A stretch of DNA of 8,271 nt from Pseudothermotoga sp. (GTDB taxonomy: Bacteria; Thermotogota; Thermotogae; Thermotogales; DSM-5069). Of the stretch, positions 1-5,457 are shown one piece after another. Each line of letters begins with the position of its first letter. Position 1 is the first letter of the stretch. The translations under genes and the position numbers were made by a program. Under the pieces are notes generated by a model that ran no database searches, was not told where the DNA came from, and saw nothing but the letters and a program-made list of their open reading frames with translations. The stretch lies in assembly GCA_028276125.1 (NCBI GenBank), contig JAPYWY010000063.1:1-8271 (forward strand), written 5' to 3'.

Positions 1-68
1 TCACTCGCAACACCCCCCTGTGGTGAGAATCTAAGCATATTTTATCGTGATCTCAAAGCACATGGTAA

Positions 69-77
69 TGGTATACT
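69..77 (+). promoter_or_regulatory. possible extended -10 promoter for ggt
   Basis: A TG-G-TATACT extended -10 lies just upstream of the gamma-glutamyltransferase gene. The same TATACT hexamer with a TG dinucleotide one base upstream occurs in the strong promoter at 2506-2534. No convincing -35 hexamer is present 16-18 bp upstream. Transcription would start near 84, at the ribosome binding site, so the leader would be very short. This makes the call tentative. Confidence 0.35.
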
Positions 78-83
78 TCAGCC

Positions 84-93
84 AAGGGGGTGA
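84..93 (+). promoter_or_regulatory. ribosome binding site that sets the ggt start
   Basis: AAGGGGGTGA matches the extended Shine-Dalgarno AAGGAGGTGA with one A-to-G change that still allows G-U pairing. Its core ends 8 nt before the GTG at 99. The alternative in-frame GTG at 90 lies inside this site and therefore cannot use it. Confidence 0.75.
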
Positions 94-98
94 TTTCA

Positions 99-1826
99 GT
101 GAAAAGATGTGTCATCAGTGTGTTTTTTGTCTTGGCTTTCTTCGTGACCCTGTTCTCAGCAAGCGTGGGGGTTCCCAAGGACGTTCCATCACCGTACTCC
201 GCCATGGTCGCTACTTCGCATCCTTTGGCTTCGCTGGTTGGCGCGAGGATACTGCAGCAAGGTGGGAACGCGATCGATGCGGCGGTGGCGATTCAGTTCG
301 CGTTGAACGTCGTTGAACCGATGATGTCCGGCATTGGCGGCGGAGGTTTCATGATGATCTACCTTGCGAAGGAGAACAAGATCGTCGTGCTCGATTATCG
401 CGAACAGGCGCCTGCGGGCGCAAAACCAACGATGTTCCTCGATGCCGAAGGAAAACCACTGCCGTTCAGAACTGCACTTCAAACGGGTCACGCTGTCGGC
501 ATACCTGGCACTTTGAAGGGTGTGGCGACCGCACTGGAGAAATTCGGTACGATGAGTCTTGCACAGCTGATCGAACCAGCCATTGAGCTCGCTGAGAAAG
601 GTGTCACGGTGAACAAAGTTCTTGCGCAAGCCATCGTTGACAGCATGTACAAATTCAACGAGGCAGCCAAGCAGGTGTTCGCACCCAACGGTCAACCTCT
701 GCCGGAAGGGGCGCTCTTGGTCCAGCCGGACCTGGCAAAGACCTTCAGGCTGATCAAAGAACACGGAGTAGATGTTTTCTACACCGGTGAGATAGCTCAA
801 GCGATAGTCGAAGTTGTCCAAGCCAGGGGAGGCACGATGACTCTGGAAGATTTGAAAAACTACGAAGTCAAGTTCCGAGATCCAATCCGTGGGACTTACA
901 GAGGTTACGAAATCGTTTCCATGCCACCTCCGAGTTCCGGTGGTCTAACACTGATTCAGATGTTGAAAATACTTGAGGGTTTCGACATCAAAGCGCTCGG
1001 CCACAACACGACCCAGACTCTGCACTTGATGATCGAAACCATGAGAACAGCCTACGCAGATAGGGGAAAGTACCTCGCAGATTCAGATTTCGTGAAGATA
1101 CCCTTCAAAGGTTATCTCGACGACAAGTACATCGAAGAGAGACGCGCTCTGATAGATTGGCAGAAGGCCAATCCAGACATCAAGGCGGGCGATCCTTGGT
1201 TCTATGAGGGAAGCCCATCTTGTCCTGCGTCCGAATTGAAGAACGTTTTCGCGATGGTCAATGAGAACGAGACATCTCAGACAACCCACTACACCGTGAT
1301 AGACAAATGGGGTAACTTGGTCGCTTGTACGACGACTATCGAAGACGTGTTCGGTTCTGGGATCATGGTTCCAGGTTACGGGTTCATGCTCAACAACGAG
1401 ATGACTGACTTCGACTTTGTCCCTGGTGGTGCCAACGAGGTACAGCCTGGTAAGCGACCAAGGAGTAGCATGACACCCACGATCGTGTTCAAAGATGGCA
1501 AACCTGTCTTCAGCGTTGGCTCGCCCGGCGGGGCAAGGATCATAACCACCGTCATGCAGGTGATCATGAACATGATCGATCATGGCATGAGTGTGCAAGA
1601 AGCCATAAACGCACCTCGCATATTCAGCTCGAGTTATCCGACCGTTCAATGGGAAGCAGGATTGCCCGAACACGTTAGGAAGGAATTGCAACTTCGCGGG
1701 CACAAGATGGCGGATGCACCGATCGTCATGGGCAGTGTTCAGAGTATAGTGATCGACCTGGAGACTGGAAAGATCTACGGTGGTGCGGATCCACGGAGGG
1801 AAGGCACGGTCATAGGTGTACCGTGA
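99..1826 (+). CDS. ggt: gamma-glutamyltransferase (gamma-glutamyl transpeptidase), exported
   Basis: Family Ntn-hydrolase that hydrolyses or transfers the gamma-glutamyl group of glutathione and related peptides. The start is GTG at 99 (575 residues), chosen from the ribosome binding site. Seen: a signal peptide (Lys-Arg at residues 2-3, hydrophobic stretch to about 20, likely cleavage near 22-24), so it acts outside the cytoplasm. The substrate-carboxylate Arg is R101 (DYREQAPAGA). Autocleavage is expected between Q394 and T395 in QTTHY, making a large subunit of about 370 residues and a small one of 181. The Ser pair S456-S457 (RSSMTPT) and the oxyanion Gly pair G477-G478 (GSPGGARI) are present. 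The stretch TTTIEDVFG has Glu415 where the E. coli enzyme has Asn411, as I recall for CapD/YwrD-like subgroups. The donor may therefore not be glutathione. No terminator is visible downstream. Family assignment is firm; substrate is open. Confidence 0.95.
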   Translation: MKRCVISVFFVLAFFVTLFSASVGVPKDVPSPYSAMVATSHPLASLVGARILQQGGNAIDAAVAIQFALNVVEPMMSGIGGGGFMMIYLAKENKIVVLDYREQAPAGAKPTMFLDAEGKPLPFRTALQTGHAVGIPGTLKGVATALEKFGTMSLAQLIEPAIELAEKGVTVNKVLAQAIVDSMYKFNEAAKQVFAPNGQPLPEGALLVQPDLAKTFRLIKEHGVDVFYTGEIAQAIVEVVQARGGTMTLEDLKNYEVKFRDPIRGTYRGYEIVSMPPPSSGGLTLIQMLKILEGFDIKALGHNTTQTLHLMIETMRTAYADRGKYLADSDFVKIPFKGYLDDKYIEERRALIDWQKANPDIKAGDPWFYEGSPSCPASELKNVFAMVNENETSQTTHYTVIDKWGNLVACTTTIEDVFGSGIMVPGYGFMLNNEMTDFDFVPGGANEVQPGKRPRSSMTPTIVFKDGKPVFSVGSPGGARIITTVMQVIMNMIDHGMSVQEAINAPRIFSSSYPTVQWEAGLPEHVRKELQLRGHKMADAPIVMGSVQSIVIDLETGKIYGGADPRREGTVIGVP

Positions 1827-1836
1827 TTCTCTCCAC

Positions 1837-1866
1837 TTGACTGGTAAGGTGAAAAGGTTGTAGACT
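1837..1866 (+). promoter_or_regulatory. possible promoter of the tRNA-Leu gene
   Basis: TTGACT (1837-1842) and TAGACT (1861-1866) are separated by 18 bp. The predicted start, near 1873, is only about 4 nt before the mature tRNA. The -35 matches five of six consensus bases, the -10 only four. It lies in the 50-bp gap after ggt, where no terminator is visible, so read-through from ggt is an alternative. Confidence 0.4.
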
Positions 1867-1876
1867 GTTTTATGGT

Positions 1877-1964
1877 GCCGGGGTGGCGGAACAGGCAGAC
1901 GCTGCGGACTTAAAATCCGCTGGGGCGAGGCCCCGTGTCGGTTCGAATCCGATCCCCGGCACCA
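1877..1964 (+). tRNA. tRNA-Leu, anticodon UAA, with encoded CCA
   Basis: A complete class II tRNA of 88 nt. Seen: acceptor stem 1877-1883 pairs with 1954-1960; D stem GCG (1886-1888) pairs with CGC (1900-1902); anticodon stem GCGGA (1904-1908) pairs with TCCGC (1916-1920) around the loop CTTAAAA, anticodon TAA at 1911-1913. The long variable arm GGGGC-GAG-GCCCC (1922-1934) is typical of Leu. The T arm is 1937-1953 with loop TTCGAAT. Discriminator A1961 and CCA at 1962-1964 are encoded. It reads UUA (and UUG by wobble). The acetyltransferase gene starts 23 nt downstream with no terminator between, so the two are probably on one transcript. Confidence 0.97.
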
Positions 1965-1987
1965 TTTTATTCCAGGGGGACGTCAGC

Positions 1988-2509
1988 ATGGATTCATCCA
2001 TTTCGTTGAGAAAAGCTGAATCAAAAGATGAGAGTGATTTTGCAGAGCTTTTCTTGATCTCGGCACCTTTCTTTGCGGAACTGTTCAAAGAGAATGCGAG
2101 AAAAGTCTTGAGAAGACTCTTTTCATCGCCTCGGAACCTTTTCAGTTTTGAACATGTCTGTTTTGCTGAAGTCAGTGGTGAGATCGCTGGTTTGTTACTT
2201 TCCTACGATGCTCAGACCCACCGAAGAGAATATCTCAGAACAGGTGGTTTGTTGTTCAAATCTTTGAGGTTCAAGATGATTCGAATCTTCCACGTCTTAC
2301 TCAGGTTGAACTCAAACTTGGGAAGACTCGGCAAGGGGGATTATTACATCAGCAACTTGGCGGTCTATCCGAGGTTCAGAGGGATAGGGATCGGCAAGGT
2401 GTTGATGCGAAAGGCTGAAGAAAACGCAAGAAACATCGGTTCGAAAAGGTTGGTTCTTGAAACCGAGGAGAACAACATCGTTTTTCTCACCACTACATTT
2501 CTCACTTGA
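1988..2509 (+). CDS. GNAT-family N-acetyltransferase, apparently C-terminally truncated
   Basis: The start ATG at 1988 follows AGGGGGA (1974-1980) by 7 nt; an in-frame ATG at 1883 lies inside the tRNA and is not credible. The product is 173 residues. Seen: motif A of the acetyl-CoA binding site at about residues 120-135 (YYISNLAVYPRFRGIGIG, with the R-x-x-G-x-G/A pyrophosphate loop), then a helix and a strand ending in LVLETEENN. Family knowledge: GNAT domains continue with a helix and strand that usually carry an Asn-x-x-A-x-x-x-Y-x-x-x-G-F signature. Here the frame runs into IVFLTTTFLT and stops, and neither other forward frame restores the signature. The end coincides with the strong promoter of the next operon. 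The substrate is unknown; peptide, amino-sugar or antibiotic acetylation cannot be separated. It may be a decayed or only partly active enzyme. Confidence 0.75.
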   Translation: MDSSISLRKAESKDESDFAELFLISAPFFAELFKENARKVLRRLFSSPRNLFSFEHVCFAEVSGEIAGLLLSYDAQTHRREYLRTGGLLFKSLRFKMIRIFHVLLRLNSNLGRLGKGDYYISNLAVYPRFRGIGIGKVLMRKAEENARNIGSKRLVLETEENNIVFLTTTFLT

Positions 2510-2534
2510 CACGTTCCCGACCCAGTGATATACT
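2506..2534 (+). promoter_or_regulatory. strong sigma-70-type promoter of the trpXYZ operon
   Basis: A perfect -35 TTGACA (2506-2511), a 17-bp spacer and TATACT (2529-2534), preceded by TGA to make an extended -10. The predicted start is near 2541, giving a leader of about 215 nt before trpX. The -35 hexamer overlaps the TGA stop codon of the acetyltransferase gene (2507-2509). No operator-like palindrome is obvious, which fits control by the attenuator downstream rather than by a repressor. Confidence 0.85.
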
Positions 2535-2565
2535 TTGTTCAAACAGCGTGTGAGCGGGGGTTACT

Positions 2566-2670
2566 ATGGAGGCAACAAAAAATCTCAGGTTCGGTGAATT
2601 TGCATACGCTTATTGGTGGTTTAGGGGAAGGCCCTCTTCCGGGATTCCCCCCAAGCCACTTGGTACATAG
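2566..2670 (+). CDS. leader peptide with tandem Trp codons (Trp attenuator)
   Basis: An unannotated 34-codon open frame lies between the promoter and the terminator. It starts with ATG after GGGGG (2556-2560, 5 nt spacing) and ends with TAG at 2668-2670. An in-frame TGA at 2551 leaves no other upstream start. Residues 12-19 read FAYAYWWF, with adjacent TGG codons at 2614-2619. The only two Trp codons in the peptide therefore sit immediately before the 5' arm of the regulatory hairpin (2624). The ribosome stalled on them would cover roughly to 2630, which would mask that arm. Family knowledge: this is the arrangement of trp leader peptides in proteobacteria and actinobacteria. The peptide itself probably has no function. 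I do not know of a named homologue. Confidence 0.85.
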   Translation: MEATKNLRFGEFAYAYWWFRGRPSSGIPPKPLGT

Positions 2671-2726
2671 AGGGGAATCTTAGATAAAAGGAAGAGGGCA
2701 TCCAAAAAAGGATGCCCTCTTTTTTT
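2624..2726 (+). promoter_or_regulatory. transcription attenuator with mutually exclusive hairpins
   Basis: Four segments are seen. Segment 1:2 can fold as GGAAG (2626-2630) with CTTCC (2636-2640), or GGGGAA (2624-2629) with TTCCCC (2645-2650) plus CCC/GGG inside. Segment 2:3, the antiterminator, is a perfect 10-bp pairing of 2631-2640 with 2690-2699. It closes over a second arm, 2643-2650 with 2672-2679 (8 bp, extendable by two G-U pairs), capped by CCAAG (2651-2655) with CTTGG (2659-2663). Segment 3:4 is the terminator. Stalling at the Trp codons would cover segment 1 and allow 2:3. A ribosome at the TAG would leave 1:2 and 3:4. Pairings are read from the sequence; the regulatory logic is inferred from the known trp attenuation model. 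Confidence 0.85.
2692..2726 (+). terminator. intrinsic terminator of the trpXYZ leader
   Basis: A 10-bp perfect stem, 2694-2703 with 2710-2719, carries a six-A loop and can be extended by two A-U pairs. It is followed by seven T residues (2720-2726). Its 5' strand shares 2692-2699 with the antiterminator, so the two structures cannot coexist. It lies 28 nt before the trpX start and would also stop any read-through from the acetyltransferase gene. Confidence 0.95.
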
Positions 2727-2742
2727 AAACAATCCAAAGTGT

Positions 2743-2749
2743 GGAGGTG
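2743..2749 (+). promoter_or_regulatory. ribosome binding site of trpX
   Basis: GGAGGTG, with its core ending 7 nt before ATG 2755. An in-frame GTG at 2749 overlaps the site and is not the start. It lies downstream of the terminator and outside the attenuator pairings, so regulation should act on transcription rather than on translation. Confidence 0.8.
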
Positions 2750-2754
2750 TGGGT

Positions 2755-3735
2755 ATGTTGAGGAGATCTTTAACCGCCGTGGTAGCTTTGCTGATCGTGT
2801 CAGTTCTGAGCTTCGGAGCCGTGAGAATCGGTATCACACAGATCGTGGACCATCCAGCACTCAACGCGGTTTTCGACGGTATCGTCAAGGCGATCGAGGA
2901 TGCAGGGTTCAAGGTCGGCACCGACGTGGTCATCGACAGACAGAACGCCCAAGGAAGCGTGCAGAACGCCGCAGCGATCGCAAGGAAGTTCGCCAGTGAA
3001 AAAGTAGACATCGTTGTTGCCATTGCAACTCCGAGCGCCCAAGCTTGTGTTCAAGTGATCACGGACAGGCCTGTGATCTTCTCCGCAATCACCGATCCGG
3101 TTGGAGCGGGGTTGATCAAGCAGTTGGGAAGGAACGAATCGAACGTTGTGGGTATCTCTGACATGGTACCAGTCTCAACCCATCTGAAACTGATCAAAGC
3201 CGTCTTCCCGAACGCGAGAAGGGTGGGTGTACTCTACAATCCAGGCGAAGCAAACTCCGTCACCTTGACCAACATGGCGAAGGCTGCCGCTCCGTCGCTC
3301 GGGCTCACCATCTTAGACATGACGGGTACGAACGCGAGCGAAATGGTCGCGGCGGTCAACAGCGTAGGGCCAGATGTGGATGTGATCTACATAGGTACCG
3401 ACAACACCGCGGCATCTTCCATGCAAGCCATAGGATCTGCCGCCCTCAGGTTGAAGAAACCCATCGTGGCTGCGGACATCGACATTGCCCGTCAGGGAGG
3501 TTTGATAGGCTTTGGATTCAACTACTTCCAAGTGGGCGTCGAAACGGGTAAGTTGGTCGTCGAGATCTTGAAAGGCAAAAAACCCAGCGAGCTCGAGTCT
3601 CGTTTGCTTGGACCAGAATCTTTGATGCTGTTCATCAACCTTGACTTGGCGAGGGAACTCAACGTGAACATTCCACAAGAACTCGTTGACAGAGCGGACA
3701 TCATCGTTCGGAACGGTCAAGAGGTGAAAAGATGA
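2755..3735 (+). CDS. trpX: ABC transporter substrate-binding protein, TrpX type (tryptophan)
   Basis: Periplasmic binding protein of the ABC_sub_bind family (COG2984), 326 residues from ATG 2755. Seen: Arg-Arg at residues 3-4, hydrophobic stretch to about 20, likely cleavage near G21-A22. No lipobox cysteine is present, so it is probably soluble rather than a lipoprotein. The mature start VRIGITQIVDHPALN, then QNAQGSVQNA, VAIATPSAQA and ITDPVGAGL are family hallmarks of the first lobe. The second lobe begins near RRVGVLYNPGEANS and includes VIYIGTDNTAAS and IDIARQGGLIGFGFNYFQVG. Family members bind Trp and, in some, Phe; the Trp-coding leader upstream supports tryptophan here. The protein contains no Trp residue. 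It is the first gene of the operon and overlaps the permease gene by 4 nt (ATGA). Confidence 0.9.
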   Translation: MLRRSLTAVVALLIVSVLSFGAVRIGITQIVDHPALNAVFDGIVKAIEDAGFKVGTDVVIDRQNAQGSVQNAAAIARKFASEKVDIVVAIATPSAQACVQVITDRPVIFSAITDPVGAGLIKQLGRNESNVVGISDMVPVSTHLKLIKAVFPNARRVGVLYNPGEANSVTLTNMAKAAAPSLGLTILDMTGTNASEMVAAVNSVGPDVDVIYIGTDNTAASSMQAIGSAALRLKKPIVAADIDIARQGGLIGFGFNYFQVGVETGKLVVEILKGKKPSELESRLLGPESLMLFINLDLARELNVNIPQELVDRADIIVRNGQEVKR

Positions 3736-4694
3736 TCGCGATCCTCGAGCAAGGCTTACTGCTTGCCCTGGCCGCCATGGGTGTTTACATATCGTTTCGA
3801 CTCGTTGATCTTCCTGATCTGACGCCGGACGGCTCCTACATCGTCGGAGGAGCCGTCGCGGTGGTCCTTCTTCGCTCCGGTCATGGGTGGATAAGTGCCA
3901 CACTCCTGGCTGCGCTCGCCGCCGGCGCAGCTGGGTTCATCACCGCTTCGATCAGCACGCGTTTCAAGATCCATACGCTCTTGGCTTCCATCATGGTGAT
4001 GACGGGTCTTTACTCGGTCGCAATACGGATCATGAACGCTCCAAATTTACCGATCCCGCGTTTCACTACCGACAAGGTCCTCTCTTACGAACAAATCGTT
4101 GGGAAAACCCCGTTGGACGACATACTCGGTGGTCTTGGAAATCTGCAGTATGAGAAAGAAGGCATGAAGGCAGTGACGGTACCGTTCAACAACAAGGCCG
4201 ACGGGCACGATCTGATTCTCATCGCTTCAACGCTCTTGCTGATCAGTTTCTTGCTCTGGCTCTTTTTGCGCACCGAACTCGGCACTATGCTCAGAGGTTA
4301 TGGTCGCAACAGGTTTGCCGTCAAGGTGCTCGGTGTGAATCCCAACATCTTCGCGCTCATGGGTCTGACCGTCGCGAACTTTCTCGTGGGCCTTTCTGGT
4401 GCTTTGTTCAGTATGTACAGCGGCTTTGCAGACGTGAACATGGGCACGGGCATGGTTGTGGTGTGCTTGGCTTCGGTGATCTTGGGAGAGATCATCTTTG
4501 GTTCCAAGGAAGTTGCGTACGGGCTGTTCTTTCCCATCGTCGGTTCGGTGGTCTATCAAATTCTGTTGACGCTCGCGATGAAATACGGGTATCGCATTGG
4601 CTTCAAACCGAGCGACATGAAGCTGCTCACGGCGATGTTCGTCGTCAGCGTCATAGCCGCAAGAAGGTTTAAGAAGAGCGAGGTGACCATATGA
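3732..4694 (+). CDS. trpY: ABC transporter permease, TrpY type
   Basis: Inner-membrane permease of the COG4120 group within the branched-chain/ribose-type permease superfamily, 320 residues. Its ATG overlaps the trpX stop by 4 nt and is served by GAGGTGA (3721-3727). Seen: the family's N-terminal block (LLLALAAMGVYISFRLVDLPDLTPDGSYIVGGA), and about nine hydrophobic segments near residues 2-22, 37-48, 52-73, 83-101, 160-178, 205-228, 237-255, 262-281 and 298-310. The loop TELGTMLRGYGRNRFAVKVLGVNP (181-204) is the expected cytoplasmic ATPase-contact region. Residues about 102-160 form a long polar stretch, possibly longer than in the usual family member of about 290 residues. Only two Trp residues occur (53 and 176). 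It would form the membrane pore for the TrpX substrate. Confidence 0.9.
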   Translation: MIAILEQGLLLALAAMGVYISFRLVDLPDLTPDGSYIVGGAVAVVLLRSGHGWISATLLAALAAGAAGFITASISTRFKIHTLLASIMVMTGLYSVAIRIMNAPNLPIPRFTTDKVLSYEQIVGKTPLDDILGGLGNLQYEKEGMKAVTVPFNNKADGHDLILIASTLLLISFLLWLFLRTELGTMLRGYGRNRFAVKVLGVNPNIFALMGLTVANFLVGLSGALFSMYSGFADVNMGTGMVVVCLASVILGEIIFGSKEVAYGLFFPIVGSVVYQILLTLAMKYGYRIGFKPSDMKLLTAMFVVSVIAARRFKKSEVTI

Positions 4695-5437
4695 TAGAGC
4701 TCGAGCGTGTCACCGTGATCTACAACAAAGGCACACTCGACGAAAAAGTTGCGTTGAAGGATGTCGATCTGTTCGTGGAGGATGGGCGGTTCGTGGTCAT
4801 CGTGGGCGCGAACGGAGCAGGTAAAAGCACACTCATGAAAGTGGTGGTTGGCGAAGTCAAGCCGACGTTCGGTGTTTGTCGCATCATGGGTCAGGTGCTC
4901 AAAGAAGAAAAGATCTTCAAATGTGGAAGCATAGTTTGTCAAGATCCGAATCTGGGAATATTTCCAAATTTGAGTATCGAAGAGAACCTCATGCTTGCGA
5001 GGAAGAAAGGGTTCAGGGGCTTAAGCTTTGGTCGTGCGGATCCGAGGGCAATCGAGTTGCTCAGATCCTGTGAGCTTGGCCTGGAGGAGAATTTAAAGAA
5101 GAAGGCCTCCAAGCTCTCCGGAGGCCAAAAACAGGCGCTCGCCATGGTCATGGCCGTCTCTTCGAACCCCAAGCTGCTCTTGCTCGACGAGCACACCGCT
5201 TCGCTCGATCCCAAGAGCACCGAAAAGATCATGGAACTCACCGACAGAATAAACAAGATGCTCGGAACCACGATCTTGATGATCACGCACGATATGAACA
5301 TCGCTGAGCAGTACGGTGACACTGTGATCGTCATGGAGGATGGGAAGATCATCGCTCGTATCGACAAATCGAAACAAAAAATCCAAGCCAGCCAGCTCAA
5401 GTCGATGATAAAATCCAAACTAACAGCGACAACTTAA
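4691..5437 (+). CDS. trpZ: ABC transporter ATP-binding protein, TrpZ type
   Basis: Cytoplasmic ATPase of the same uptake system (COG1101 type), 248 residues. Its ATG overlaps the permease stop by 4 nt; GAGGTGA (4680-4686) is the ribosome binding site. Seen: Walker A GANGAGKST (residues 39-47), Q-loop glutamine Q84 in VCQDPNLG, signature LSGGQ (142-146), Walker B LLLLDE (162-167) followed by HTASLDP with the D-loop at 171-174, and the switch histidine H200. All motifs are intact, so it should be active. No Trp residue is present. The gene ends in a Lys-rich tail. The ATGA overlaps across all three genes suggest translational coupling and matched expression of the transporter subunits. Confidence 0.92.
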   Translation: MIELERVTVIYNKGTLDEKVALKDVDLFVEDGRFVVIVGANGAGKSTLMKVVVGEVKPTFGVCRIMGQVLKEEKIFKCGSIVCQDPNLGIFPNLSIEENLMLARKKGFRGLSFGRADPRAIELLRSCELGLEENLKKKASKLSGGQKQALAMVMAVSSNPKLLLLDEHTASLDPKSTEKIMELTDRINKMLGTTILMITHDMNIAEQYGDTVIVMEDGKIIARIDKSKQKIQASQLKSMIKSKLTATT

Positions 5438-5441
5438 CGAT

Positions 5442-5450
5442 GAGGAGTGG
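5442..5450 (+). promoter_or_regulatory. ribosome binding site that sets the lysA start
   Basis: GAGGAGTGG lies about 10 nt before ATG 5458. The in-frame ATG at 5440 sits on top of this site and has no Shine-Dalgarno sequence upstream of it, so the downstream ATG is preferred. Confidence 0.65.
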
Positions 5451-5457
5451 TTGGCGA

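Noticed and set aside
47..316. 89-codon plus-strand frame at the left end
   Set aside because: It overlaps the start of ggt in another frame, lacks a suitable ribosome binding site and has no recognisable features.
189..821. 210-codon open frame on the minus strand inside ggt
   Set aside because: It is a shadow of a clearly conserved gene, has no ribosome binding site and no recognisable domain. The same applies to minus-strand frames at 1083-1703, 3313-3903, 4227-4559 and 4939-5418.
1883..1987. N-terminal extension of the acetyltransferase starting inside the tRNA
   Set aside because: The extra 35 codons are translated tRNA sequence. ATG 1988 has its own well-spaced ribosome binding site.
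1877..2509. tRNA-Leu as attachment site of an integrated element
   Set aside because: No integrase gene, no direct repeat of the tRNA 3' end in the window, and the neighbouring genes are housekeeping in type.
2560..2726. T-box riboswitch, the usual control of TrpXYZ in Firmicutes
   Set aside because: Only a partial TGGTAC string (2661-2666) is present. There is no full T-box bulge sequence, no stem I specifier hairpin, and a good leader-peptide frame with Trp codons explains the region better.
2610..3023. 137-codon minus-strand frame crossing the attenuator and the start of trpX
   Set aside because: It spans the terminator hairpin and a strongly supported gene in the other direction, and shows no family similarity.
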